Source of the DNA: Phycisphaerae bacterium
GTDB lineage: Bacteria; Planctomycetota; Phycisphaerae; Phycisphaerales; UBA1924
Direction: 5' to 3'
NCBI GenBank assembly: GCA_016794945.1
Contig: JAEUIX010000066.1
Location: 1 to 15,687 of the forward strand
Length of the DNA: 15,687 nt
The notes beneath the pieces were generated by a model, which ran no database searches, was not told the origin of the DNA, and saw only the letters and a program-made list of their open reading frames with translations. Position numbers and translations under genes: made by a program. Below, in pieces: positions 6,189 to 13,464 of this stretch. How positions within the stretch are numbered: position 1 is the stretch's first letter; every line of letters begins with the position of its first letter.

Positions 6189-7757
6189 TTACGGCTTCTC
6201 AGGGGCCGCCGGACGATCGCCCACCGGCCGCATCTCCTGCATCGGCTCGCCGGGCGTGCCCGTGGCGGGCTTGGGTGCGGGGGCCGGCGGCGTGCCGCCG
6301 GTGCTGGCGGGCGCCGCGGGCGGGGCCGCGGTGATCGGAGCCAGCGAGATGACGTCGACCTTGCGGGCCGTGTACAGGTTGGCCTTGAGGGCGTCGTCGA
6401 ACCGGCTGTCGCCCAGTACGCCGACGATCTGACCCACCTTGCCGGACAGGTCCATCTTGGGGTCGGGGATCAGGTAGCCCAGCGTGCGGGCCATCGCCGG
6501 CTCGGGCGACTGGATGCGGTACATCAGCGGCAACCGCTGGCCGTCGTAGACCGTGCTGGCCACCAGCCGGCCGATGACGTTGTACACGCGCTGCCGCTCC
6601 ATCTCGGCGACCTGCTTGCCGACTTCGCTCTCGCGGCCCTTGAGCGACGCCTGCGCGGCCTCGTTGGCCCGGTAGGTCTCCCGGACCTCCCGACGCAGCT
6701 TGAGCACCTGGACGTATCGGTCGAGATTCCGCCGCGTCGCGGCGTCCGAGGGCGAGTCGCCGAGGGTGCGCATGTACTTGTCGAACTCCGCCAGGGCCTC
6801 GTCGATCTCGGCTTCCAGCATCGGCTGGCCCTTCACGCGGTCGTACACCGCGATGAGCAACTCCGACGGCGTGGGCTTCGGCGGCTCGGGCGGCTGCGGC
6901 GCTGGCTGCGCCGGTGCGACCGGCTGCCCGGCGTCGGGCTGGCCGGGAACGATCACCGTCGTGCCATCTCCGGGCTGCGGAGCGGGCGCGGGGGCGGGTG
7001 CCTTGGTGGGGTCGGTCGTTGCGGGCTGCGCGGGCGCCGGCTGCGGCTGAGGCTGGGGCTGAACAGGCGCGGGCACCGCGGGCTGCGGCTGCGGCGCCTT
7101 GGGCTGCGGCGCTGGTGCCGGCGCCGGCGCGGGGGCCTTGGTGGGGTCGCCGGGCGCTGCCGGGGCGGGCTTGGCGCCGCCGGCGGCCTCGATCTCCTGC
7201 GGGGTAGCGCGGCGGATGGCGTCCTTGGTGATGTAGCCCCGGGCCTCGGCCGGCGCAGCGACGGCGTACATCGCGACTTTGCCGTCGTCCGACTTCACCA
7301 CTTCGAGCAGGTTCAGTTCCGCGCCGGCGGGCATCTCCCGTGCCAGCAGGGGGAAGAACGAACCGCGATAGCCCACGGCTGCGTTGGACGCGTAGAGGCG
7401 ACTGGGCTTCACCAGCCGGACGGTCTTGCCCGCGGCGTCGGCCGTCGCCTCGTCGGGCTTGACGAACGCCTTCTGACCCGCCGGATAGACCACGCGAACC
7501 CACTGCGGCGACTCGCCGTCAACCCGGAGCAGGGTGCCCGCCTTGAGCGTGGCGACCGGGTAGTACGTGCCCGAATCGCCGCAGCGCATCGGGGCCTCGC
7601 TCACCGCGATGACCACCGCGTAGGGCTCGACGTTGTTGACGTCGCCCAGGACGGGCGCGGGCACGCTCCAGACCACCAGCGCCGGGGCCGTCGCCACCAG
7701 CAGGGGCGTGCAGCACGACAAAAGGCGGGCGATCGAACGGGGTTGCGTGAATGCCAT
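6189..7757 (-). CDS. Exported SH3-like protein with long Pro/Ala/Gln linker, function unknown
   Basis: The 522-residue product has an N-terminal hydrophobic export signal (about 8-38, likely cleaved near AxxLGD). Two bacterial SH3-like stretches follow. The first, about 44-101, contains MRCGDSGTYYPVATLKAGT, WVRVVYPAG and KAFVKPDE. The second, about 112-180, contains SRLYASNA, AGAELNLLEV and RGYITKDAIR. Residues 190-298 are a low-complexity Pro/Ala/Gln linker, probably extended, in which DPTKAPAPAPAP occurs twice (204-215 and 249-260). A helical, charged region (about 298-475) has coiled-coil-like stretches near 310-395. A second Pro/Ala-rich tail ends the protein. Bacterial SH3 domains often bind cell-wall peptides, so a periplasmic envelope role is plausible but unproven. 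It is divergent from the tolC-like gene and convergent with nrfA (56-bp gap). The start is supported by GGAG about 10 nt upstream. I do not recognise a named family for the C-terminal region. Confidence 0.75.
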   Translation of the reverse strand: MAFTQPRSIARLLSCCTPLLVATAPALVVWSVPAPVLGDVNNVEPYAVVIAVSEAPMRCGDSGTYYPVATLKAGTLLRVDGESPQWVRVVYPAGQKAFVKPDEATADAAGKTVRLVKPSRLYASNAAVGYRGSFFPLLAREMPAGAELNLLEVVKSDDGKVAMYAVAAPAEARGYITKDAIRRATPQEIEAAGGAKPAPAAPGDPTKAPAPAPAPAPQPKAPQPQPAVPAPVQPQPQPQPAPAQPATTDPTKAPAPAPAPQPGDGTTVIVPGQPDAGQPVAPAQPAPQPPEPPKPTPSELLIAVYDRVKGQPMLEAEIDEALAEFDKYMRTLGDSPSDAATRRNLDRYVQVLKLRREVRETYRANEAAQASLKGRESEVGKQVAEMERQRVYNVIGRLVASTVYDGQRLPLMYRIQSPEPAMARTLGYLIPDPKMDLSGKVGQIVGVLGDSRFDDALKANLYTARKVDVISLAPITAAPPAAPASTGGTPPAPAPKPATGTPGEPMQEMRPVGDRPAAPEKP

Positions 7758-7797
7758 GGATGGATCTCCGGGACTCGGTCGGGCGTATTTGTATGCA
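7758..7797 (-). promoter_or_regulatory. Likely promoter and RBS of the SH3-like protein gene
   Basis: On the minus strand an AT-rich stretch, GCATACAAATAC (7796-7785), stands out in GC-rich surroundings and probably holds the -10. A start site near 7780 would give a leader of about 23 nt that includes CGGAGA, with GGAG about 10 nt before the ATG at 7757. The exact hexamer is unclear and no -35 is obvious. The rest of the 152-bp divergent gap holds the promoter of the tolC-like gene and nothing else I can identify. Confidence 0.35.
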
Positions 7798-7874
7798 GCG
7801 CGGGGGGCCGAACGGGACCGCGCGACGTCCCGGACGCCGGTTGGCGGCCTGTGCGGGCGGCCCGCCGCGCAACT

Positions 7875-7903
7875 TTGATTCGATGGTTCCCCTTCGGTAG
7901 CCT
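7875..7903 (+). promoter_or_regulatory. Predicted leaderless promoter of the tolC-like gene
   Basis: TTGATT (7875-7880), a 17-bp spacer and TAGCCT (7898-7903) form a sigma-70-like promoter. Six nt (TGGCCC) separate the -10 from the ATG at 7910, so the transcript should begin at or next to the start codon. No Shine-Dalgarno sequence is present. This is the best single case of the leaderless pattern in the window. Confidence 0.65.
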
Positions 7904-7909
7904 TGGCCC

Positions 7910-9793
7910 ATGCCCACCGCCCGCGCCGCCGTGCCCCCCCGGAACCTGATCGCGGCCAGCGGGCTGGCGGCGACGGCGTGGCTCGCCGCGGGCGGGTGTT
8001 CGACGCCGATGACGTACAACCCCGACGAGGACCTTCGGCGGTCGGTGCTGGAATCGGCGCGCCGAGAGCTGGCCGAGTCGCAGCGGGTGAATCCGCCGGT
8101 CACGACGCTGGACCGCACGCCCCGGGTGCAGACGCTGGGTCTGAAACCGGAGATCTACGAGCAACTGGAGCAGACCAGCGGGCGTGCCGCCTACGCGGTC
8201 CAGCCGACGGCGGTGGCCCCGGACCTGATGGGCCGTCCGCAGCAGGCGGTCAAGGTCAGCCTGCAGCGTGTGGTGCTGACCAGCGTGCGGAACAACATGG
8301 CGGTGCAGTTCGCCCAGCTGCAGCCGGCGATCGACGAGCAGCGGCTTGTGGCGGCACAGGCGGCGTTCGACTGGACGCTGTTCAGCAACGTGCAGTGGAC
8401 CAGGACGGACGAGCCGACGGTGGGCTCGTTCGTGGGCCCGGGGCAGAACCGCGAACAGGAAGTGCTGGCCAGCGTCGGTGTTCGGCGGCGGATGACCTCC
8501 GGCGGGCAGATCCAGCTGCAGCAGGGCGCGAACTTCACGGACAACCAGACGGGATCGTTCCCCGTGCCCAACCCGGCGAACCAGGCGCGCCTGACGCTGC
8601 AGGTGGATCAGCCGCTGCTGCGCAACTTCGGGTCGGACGTGGCGCTGGCCGACGTGCGACTGCAGACCAACTCGCAGCGGGACTCGATCCAGGAGCTCAA
8701 GGCCGCGCTGCTGCAGACCGTCCGCGACGCGGAGGAGGGGTACTGGCAGCTGGTGCGGGCGACGGGGGAACTGCAGATCGCCCAACGCCTGCTGAACCTG
8801 GGGGTGGAGGTGCGCGACGTGCTCAAGACGCGCCGCGACGCCAACGTGGACGTGAAGCCGTCGCAGTTCTCCGACGCGGTGGCGACCGTGGAGAACCGGC
8901 GGGCCCAGGTGATCCGAGCCGAGAACTCGCTCCGTCAGCTCAGCGACCGGCTGAAGCAACTGATGAACGACCCGGACCTGACGGTGGGGTCGGAGGTGAT
9001 GCTCCTGCCGGTGGACGACCCCCTGGACGCGCCCATGTCGTTCAGCCTGCTGGAGATCATGTCCACGGCGATCGCCCACAGGCCTGAGATCCAGCGTGCG
9101 CTGCTGGCCATCGACGACGCCGGCATCCGCCAGACCCTGGCCGACAACGCCCGGCTGCCCACGCTCGACCTGCGCGCCCAGGCCAATTTCACGGGCCTGG
9201 ACAACAACATGGACGAGGCGTTCAACCGCATGACCGACACGAACTTCGTCACGTTCGTCGTCGGCCTGGCCTTCGAGATGCCCGTGGGCAACCGTGGGCC
9301 GGAGGCGGTCTTCCGGCGCACGCGACTGGAACGCATGCAATCGGTGATCGCCTACCGCGACGTCGTCACGCGCGTGCTGCTGGAGGTCAAGGCCGCGCTG
9401 CGCAACGTCGTTTCGGCGTACACGCTCATCGAGCAGACGCGGGCGGCCCGGATCGCCGCGGCGGAGAACCTGCGGACGCTGCTGGTGGAGGAGAAGACCA
9501 CCGGCGGGCTGACGCCCGAGTTCCTCGACCTGAAGCTCCGCCGGCAGGATGCGCTGGCCGCCGCCGAGCAGCAGGAACTGGCGTCGATCACCGACTACAA
9601 CATCGCCGTGGCCCGCCTGTACGCGACGATGGGCATGGGCCTGGAGCGCAGCCGGATCCGGTTCGTGGTGCCCGGCGCTCGCACCGGCGAGCTCGACGCC
9701 CCCGCGCCCGTGCCCGCGCCCGAACCGGCCGACCCTCCCGCGGGGACGCCCGCCGGCCCGGGCGGCGACGGCACGATGCGGCCGGCTCCCTGA
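7910..9793 (+). CDS. TolC-family outer-membrane factor, lipoprotein
   Basis: The 627-residue protein belongs to the outer-membrane efflux protein (OEP/TolC) family, which forms trimeric channel-tunnels across the outer membrane and periplasm for efflux pumps or type I secretion. A signal segment ends in LAAGGC (lipid-carrying Cys30), as in OprM/CusC-type members. Two long helical repeats typical of the family are seen, about 255-370 (EEGYWQLVRATGELQIAQ, RRAQVIRAENSLRQL) and about 425-590 (HRPEIQRALLAIDDAGI, LIEQTRAARIAAAENLRTL, LRRQDALAAAEQQ). Between and before them are strand-rich stretches such as QARLTLQVDQPLLRNFG and TNFVTFVVGLAFEMPVGN. At 627 residues it is longer than TolC (about 470), because of about 110 extra N-terminal residues after the signal and a Pro-rich tail. 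No membrane-fusion or inner-membrane pump gene is adjacent, so its partner and substrate are unknown. Confidence 0.88.
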   Translation: MPTARAAVPPRNLIAASGLAATAWLAAGGCSTPMTYNPDEDLRRSVLESARRELAESQRVNPPVTTLDRTPRVQTLGLKPEIYEQLEQTSGRAAYAVQPTAVAPDLMGRPQQAVKVSLQRVVLTSVRNNMAVQFAQLQPAIDEQRLVAAQAAFDWTLFSNVQWTRTDEPTVGSFVGPGQNREQEVLASVGVRRRMTSGGQIQLQQGANFTDNQTGSFPVPNPANQARLTLQVDQPLLRNFGSDVALADVRLQTNSQRDSIQELKAALLQTVRDAEEGYWQLVRATGELQIAQRLLNLGVEVRDVLKTRRDANVDVKPSQFSDAVATVENRRAQVIRAENSLRQLSDRLKQLMNDPDLTVGSEVMLLPVDDPLDAPMSFSLLEIMSTAIAHRPEIQRALLAIDDAGIRQTLADNARLPTLDLRAQANFTGLDNNMDEAFNRMTDTNFVTFVVGLAFEMPVGNRGPEAVFRRTRLERMQSVIAYRDVVTRVLLEVKAALRNVVSAYTLIEQTRAARIAAAENLRTLLVEEKTTGGLTPEFLDLKLRRQDALAAAEQQELASITDYNIAVARLYATMGMGLERSRIRFVVPGARTGELDAPAPVPAPEPADPPAGTPAGPGGDGTMRPAP

Positions 9794-9843
9794 CCGCGTT
9801 GCGCGATTCCCCCCGCGGCGAACCGGGGCCCCAACAATCTCCC

Positions 9844-10848
9844 GTGCACCAGCCCCCGCGCCAAGAGCAGGAGATCGCCCGCGCCGTCGAGCGTCTGCGC
9901 GCCGGCGGACTGGTCGCCTTCGCCACCGAAACGGTCTACGGACTTGGGGCCGACGCGTTCAACCCGGCGGCGATCGACGCGGTGTACGCGCTCAAGGGCC
10001 GGCCCGCGCACAACCCGCTGATCGTGCACGTGACCGGGGCGGACATGGCACGCCGCGTCGTCGCCAGCTGGACCGACGAGGCGGAACGGCTGGCACGGGC
10101 CTTCTGGCCCGGCCCGCTCTCGATCGTACTGCCCAGGGCCGCGGACTTGCCCGCCATCGTCACGGCCGGCGGGCCCAACGTGGCGGTCCGCTGCCCGGAT
10201 CACCCGACCGCGCTGGCGCTGCTGTTCGAGTTCGGCGGGCCGCTGGTCGGGCCGAGCGCCAACCCTTCGGGGCGCGTCAGCCCCACCACCGCCGAGCACG
10301 TGCGTCAGGCCTTCGGACCGGACCGCGTGATGGTGCTCGACGGAGGCCCGTGCGCCACCGGCATCGAGAGCACCGTCGTCAGCCTGGCCGAGCCGGTGGC
10401 ACGGGTGCTGAGACCGGGCGTGATCGGTCCCGCGGCGATCGCCCGCGCGCTGGGGCGTGCCGTCGAGCTGGGCGCCAGGGCGCCCGCATCGGGCTCGGCG
10501 CCGCTGGAAAGCCCCGGCCTGCTCGATCAGCACTACGCGCCCGAAGCCGAGGCGGTGCTGTTCGACGAGCACCAGTGGCCGGCCGTGCTGGCCGCGGGCG
10601 CCGGCCGACGGATCGCGGTGGTGTCGCACTGGAACCGGCCGGTGCCGGCCCCCCACCGCCTGATCGTGCTGCCCGCGACGGCCGGTGAGTACGCCGCGAT
10701 GCTCTACGCCGCCCTGCGCGAGGCGGACCGGCCCGGGGGATTGATCGCCGTCGAGCGGCCGCCGGTTGGGGCTGGCGCGAGCGAGGGTGACGCGGCGGTG
10801 TGGCAGGCCGTCGCCGACCGTCTGCGGCGTGCGACGCGGGCGCTGTGA
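9844..10848 (+). CDS. Threonylcarbamoyl-AMP synthase, Sua5 type
   Basis: From GTG 9844 the protein has 334 residues, close to Bacillus YwlC/Sua5 (346). It makes threonylcarbamoyl-AMP from Thr, bicarbonate and ATP for the t6A37 modification of ANN-decoding tRNAs, in the cytoplasm. The YrdC domain (about 8-205) shows FATETVYGLGADA (26-38), KGRPAHNPLIVH (51-62), PSANPSGRVSPT (137-148), and DGGPCATGIESTVVS (166-180). The SPGLLDQHYAP linker (223-233) leads to the C-terminal Sua5 domain (about 235-334), which separates the Sua5 type from the short TsaC type. The in-frame TTG at 9799 is possible but lacks any initiation signal. GTG 9844 is preferred because an AT-rich AACAATCT (9833-9840) lies directly before it, like the -10 boxes elsewhere here, though with a shorter gap. 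The gene follows the tolC-like gene by 50 bp on the same strand. Confidence 0.9.
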   Translation: MHQPPRQEQEIARAVERLRAGGLVAFATETVYGLGADAFNPAAIDAVYALKGRPAHNPLIVHVTGADMARRVVASWTDEAERLARAFWPGPLSIVLPRAADLPAIVTAGGPNVAVRCPDHPTALALLFEFGGPLVGPSANPSGRVSPTTAEHVRQAFGPDRVMVLDGGPCATGIESTVVSLAEPVARVLRPGVIGPAAIARALGRAVELGARAPASGSAPLESPGLLDQHYAPEAEAVLFDEHQWPAVLAAGAGRRIAVVSHWNRPVPAPHRLIVLPATAGEYAAMLYAALREADRPGGLIAVERPPVGAGASEGDAAVWQAVADRLRRATRAL

Positions 10849-10864
10849 GCGGCGCGGGCGCGGC

Positions 10865-10870
10865 TAGAGT
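10865..10870 (+). promoter_or_regulatory. -10-like box upstream of icd
   Basis: TAGAGT (10865-10870), within GGCTAGAGTTGG, resembles the other -10 boxes of this window. A start site near 10877 would give an untranslated leader of about 86 nt holding the two repeated hairpins. No good -35 is seen (CTGTGA at 10843-10848 is weak). Confidence 0.4.
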
Positions 10871-10892
10871 TGGCGGCTCGGATCGCCGGAGT

Positions 10893-10911
10893 CGGGGCAG
10901 CGAACGCCCCG
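10893..10911 (+). promoter_or_regulatory. icd leader hairpin/dyad 1
   Basis: This 19-nt inverted repeat has a perfect 6-bp stem, CGGGGC (10893-10898) with GCCCCG (10906-10911), and a 7-nt loop AGCGAAC. It is the first copy of an element repeated exactly 40 nt further on. A weaker 4-bp hairpin (CGAT 10914-10917 with ATCG 10925-10928, also a 7-nt loop) lies between the copies. It may be leader RNA structure or a protein-binding dyad; I do not match it to a known family. Confidence 0.55.
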
Positions 10912-10932
10912 GGCGATCGGAGCAATCGACGG

Positions 10933-10951
10933 CGGGACAGCGAACGTCCCG
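10933..10951 (+). promoter_or_regulatory. icd leader hairpin/dyad 2, next to the RBS
   Basis: This second copy has stem CGGGAC (10933-10938) with GTCCCG (10946-10951) and the same AGCGAAC loop. Against copy 1 the only changes in the stem and loop are G to A at 10937 and C to T at 10947, which pair with each other, so the fold is kept. The stem ends on the first base of GGGGAG (10951-10956), the Shine-Dalgarno sequence of icd, 6 nt before its ATG. Folding could thus affect ribosome access. Confidence 0.55.
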
Positions 10952-10962
10952 GGGAGTCTGGC

Positions 10963-12456
10963 ATGTCTGCGATGCGCATCGCGCTGGCGGCGGGTGACGG
11001 GATCGGCCCTGAGATCATGGAGGCGACGCTGGCGGTGTTCAAGGCCGCCGGCGTGATGAACCACCTGGCGTTCGAGCCGGTGGAGATGGGCAAGTCGGTG
11101 TTCTCGCAGGGCAACTCGCGGGGCATGACCGACGAGGCGATCCGCACCGTCGAGTCGTGCGGGCTGCTGTTCAAGGGGCCGATGGAGACCCCCAAGGGCG
11201 GCGGCGGGAAGTCGATCAACGTCACGGCCCGCAAGATGTGGAACGCGTTCGCGAACCTGCGGCACTTCCGCACGCTGCCGGGGGTCGAGACGGTGTACAG
11301 CCGCGCGGGGATGAACCTGAACTTCTTCATCGTGCGTGAGAACATCGAGGACACGTACGGCGGCGTGGAGCACCGGCTGTCGAACGACATGATCCAGTGC
11401 AAGCGGCTGATCTCGGCGCCCGGGTGCGACCTGGTGAGCCGGTTCGCGTTCCAGACGGCCCGCAAGGCGGGCCTCAAGCGCGTGCACTGCGGCCACAAGG
11501 CCAACATCATGAAGATGACCGACGGCCTGTTCCTGGACCGGTTCCGGACCGCGGCGAAGGACTTCCCCGAGATCGAGGCCGCCGACGTGATCGTCGACGC
11601 GCTGTGCATGAACCTGGCGATGAAGCCGCAGCAGTACGAGATGGTGGTGCTGCCGAACCTGCAGGGCGATATCGTCAGCGACCTGGCCGCGGGGTTGGTG
11701 GGCGGGCTTGGCTTCGCACCGTCGGCGAACATCGGCCGGCACATCTCGATCTTCGAGGCCGTTCACGGCACGGCGCCGGACATCGCCGGCAAGGGGGTCG
11801 CCAACCCGACGGCGCTGCTGCTGTCGGGCCTGATGATGCTGCGGCACGTCGGGCTGCTGCGCTCGGCGGCCGTGATCGAGAACGCCCTGCTGGCCGCGCT
11901 GGAGCAGGGCGTGCGCACCGGCGACTTCGGCGCCGGCCGGCCCAACGCTGCGCCGGCCCTGGGCACGATGGAGTTCGCTCGCGCGATCGCCGCGCGCCTG
12001 GGCTCGGCCCCGGCGGGCGTGCCGCCGGTCGCCGTGCCCGAGACCGAGCGGCCGCACCTGGACCAGGGCGCCAGGCCCGCCCGTCCGGAGGTCATCCGGA
12101 CGTTCACCAACGTCATCTCCCACGTCGTCGGTTGCGACATCTACCTGGACTCGCCGCTGAGCCCGGTCGGCGTCGCGGACGAGATGAACCGCGTCTGCCA
12201 GGACACCCCGTTCAAGCTGACGCTCATCAGCAACCGCGGCACGCAGGTGTGGCCGACCGGCAGCGTGTACACCGAGTGCGTGGACTACTACCGCGTGCGG
12301 TTCGAGCTGCGCGAGGGCGTCGCGCCGGGATCGTTCGGCCAGTCGCGCTGCGTGGCGCTCATGGATCGCGTCGCCGAGAAGTTCACGGTCTGCTCGTACG
12401 AGCTGCTGCGGACCTTCGACGGCGTCAAGGGCTACAGCCTCGCCCAGGGCCAGTAG
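10963..12456 (+). CDS. icd: Isocitrate dehydrogenase, Thermus/Rickettsia-type, probably NAD-dependent
   Basis: The 497-residue enzyme oxidatively decarboxylates isocitrate to 2-oxoglutarate in the TCA cycle. It matches the long Thermus thermophilus-type ICDH (496 residues) along its length, including the extra C-terminal domain (about 370-497; VGCDIYLDSPL, LISNRGTQVWP, FDGVKGYSLAQG). Substrate residues are in KSINVTARK (83-91, Ser84 and Asn86). Tyr132 (EDTYGG) and Lys179 (HKANIMK) are the catalytic pair, and Asp212, Asp236 and Asp240 the metal ligands. The cofactor site reads HGTAPDIAGKGVANPTA: Asp273-Ile274 replace the Lys-Tyr of NADP enzymes (E. coli 344-345), which predicts NAD+ use. ATG 10963 is chosen because GGGGAG precedes it and the dehydrogenase fold begins at once (MRIALAAGDGIGPEI). 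The in-frame TTG at 10870 would translate the hairpin region. It is convergent with the sbtA-like gene. Confidence 0.93.
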   Translation: MSAMRIALAAGDGIGPEIMEATLAVFKAAGVMNHLAFEPVEMGKSVFSQGNSRGMTDEAIRTVESCGLLFKGPMETPKGGGGKSINVTARKMWNAFANLRHFRTLPGVETVYSRAGMNLNFFIVRENIEDTYGGVEHRLSNDMIQCKRLISAPGCDLVSRFAFQTARKAGLKRVHCGHKANIMKMTDGLFLDRFRTAAKDFPEIEAADVIVDALCMNLAMKPQQYEMVVLPNLQGDIVSDLAAGLVGGLGFAPSANIGRHISIFEAVHGTAPDIAGKGVANPTALLLSGLMMLRHVGLLRSAAVIENALLAALEQGVRTGDFGAGRPNAAPALGTMEFARAIAARLGSAPAGVPPVAVPETERPHLDQGARPARPEVIRTFTNVISHVVGCDIYLDSPLSPVGVADEMNRVCQDTPFKLTLISNRGTQVWPTGSVYTECVDYYRVRFELREGVAPGSFGQSRCVALMDRVAEKFTVCSYELLRTFDGVKGYSLAQGQ

Positions 12457-12470
12457 CGGCCCCGGGCCGC
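12456..12470. terminator. Short bidirectional hairpin between convergent icd and sbtA-like genes
   Basis: GCGGCC (12456-12461) pairs perfectly with GGCCGC (12465-12470) around a 3-nt loop. It fills nearly the whole gap between the two convergent stop codons, starting on the last base of the icd TAG. There is no T-run on either side, so intrinsic termination of the classic type is doubtful. It may act as a weak terminator or as 3' end protection for both mRNAs. Confidence 0.35.
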
Positions 12471-12471
12471 C

Positions 12472-13464
12472 TCAGTTCAGCATGCGCACGATCCACATGA
12501 ACAGCGGGATCCCGACGCCGATGTTGAACGGGAAGGTGATCGCCAGCGCCATGGGCAAGTAGATCCCCGGCGATGCGTCGGGCACCATCAGCCGCATCGC
12601 CGCCGGCACGGCGATGTACGACGCCGACGCCGACAGCACCACCAGCAGGATGGCGTTGCCCTCCTGCAGGCCCAGGACGTGCCCGAGCGTCGCGGCGATG
12701 GTCGCGTTGACGATCGGCAGGGCGATGGCCATCAGGATCAGCGCCGGGCCGCGCCGGCGCAGGTGCCGCATCTGGCGGGCGGCGACCAGGCCCAGGTCCA
12801 GAAGGAAGAACACCAGCACGCCGCTGAACAGGTCTGTGCACAGAGGCTTGAACAGCGCGTAGCCGTCGGCCCCGGTCAGGACGCCGATGGTCAGGCTCCC
12901 CAGCAGCAACAGCACCGGGCCGTTGAGGAAGCTCTCGTGCAGCAGGTGGCCCCAGCGCAGCCGGGGCGCGGCCGAACCCGACGCGCCCCGCCCGCCGAAC
13001 GTGCGGAGCAGCAGCACGGAGATGACGATCGCCGGGCTCTCCATGAGCGCCATCGCCGCGACCATGTGCCCGCCGTAGGCCACCTTGGATTGCTGCAGCA
13101 CCGTGCAGGCGGTGACGAACGTCACGGCGCTGATGGAGCCGTAGGTCGCGGCCAGGGCGGCGGCGTTGGGCGCGTCGACCCACTTCCGGAACACCCAGTA
13201 CGCGTACAGAGGCACGATGACCGCCATGAACATGGCGGCGCCGAGGCTCAGCAGCTCCTCGCGGCCCAGGCCGGCGGCCTGGAGTTCCACCCCGCCTCGA
13301 AACCCGATGGCCCACAGGAGGTAGAGCGACAGGAGTTTGGTGACCTGCGGGGGCACGCGCAGGTTGCTGCGCACCAGGGCCGCGATCATCCCCAGGAAGA
13401 AGAACAGCACCGGCGGGCTGATGCCCACCAGCGACACGCCTCCTTCGGCGAGGATCGGGCTCAC
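12472..13464 (-). CDS. SbtA-like sodium/bicarbonate symporter family protein (DUF897)
   Basis: The 330-residue, about 10-helix membrane protein has the two-half layout of the SbtA family, known in cyanobacteria as a high-affinity Na+-dependent HCO3- importer (374 residues in Synechocystis). Matching regions are the N-terminal helices (GISPPVLFFFLGMIAAL), the first core motif near 107-150 (ATYGSISAVTFVTAC, QQSKVAYGG, ESPAIV), HESFLNGPVLLLLGSL (176-191), and the second core motif near 276-325 (VLSASASYIAVPAAM, PFNIGVGIPLF). The binding motifs differ from cyanobacterial SbtA: GSISAVT stands for GAVSGST, and SASASYIAVP for ASSSDISGP. The substrate is therefore less sure. The middle regulatory loop is short (about 155-172). 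The GTG at 13464 overlaps the rpiA stop (GTGA), so translation is coupled. An upstream start at 13608 would be Arg/Pro-rich and antisense-like. No SbtB (PII-like) gene is adjacent. Confidence 0.82.
   Translation of the reverse strand: MSPILAEGGVSLVGISPPVLFFFLGMIAALVRSNLRVPPQVTKLLSLYLLWAIGFRGGVELQAAGLGREELLSLGAAMFMAVIVPLYAYWVFRKWVDAPNAAALAATYGSISAVTFVTACTVLQQSKVAYGGHMVAAMALMESPAIVISVLLLRTFGGRGASGSAAPRLRWGHLLHESFLNGPVLLLLGSLTIGVLTGADGYALFKPLCTDLFSGVLVFFLLDLGLVAARQMRHLRRRGPALILMAIALPIVNATIAATLGHVLGLQEGNAILLVVLSASASYIAVPAAMRLMVPDASPGIYLPMALAITFPFNIGVGIPLFMWIVRMLN

Noticed and set aside
6900..7190. Repetitive-looking DNA as a tandem repeat array or CRISPR
   Set aside because: It codes for the Pro/Ala/Gln linker of the SH3-like protein. 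The repetition comes from codon and residue bias, and there are no regular repeats with spacers.
9799..9843. TTG start for the Sua5 gene
   Set aside because: No initiation signal, and a Pro/Gly/Gln-rich addition. GTG 9844 is closer to the family start, though this is not certain.
10870..10962. TTG 10870 as the icd start, giving a 31-residue extension
   Set aside because: The extension overlaps the -10-like box and the twin hairpins, is not found in Thermus-type ICDH, and has no ribosome binding site. ATG 10963 has one.
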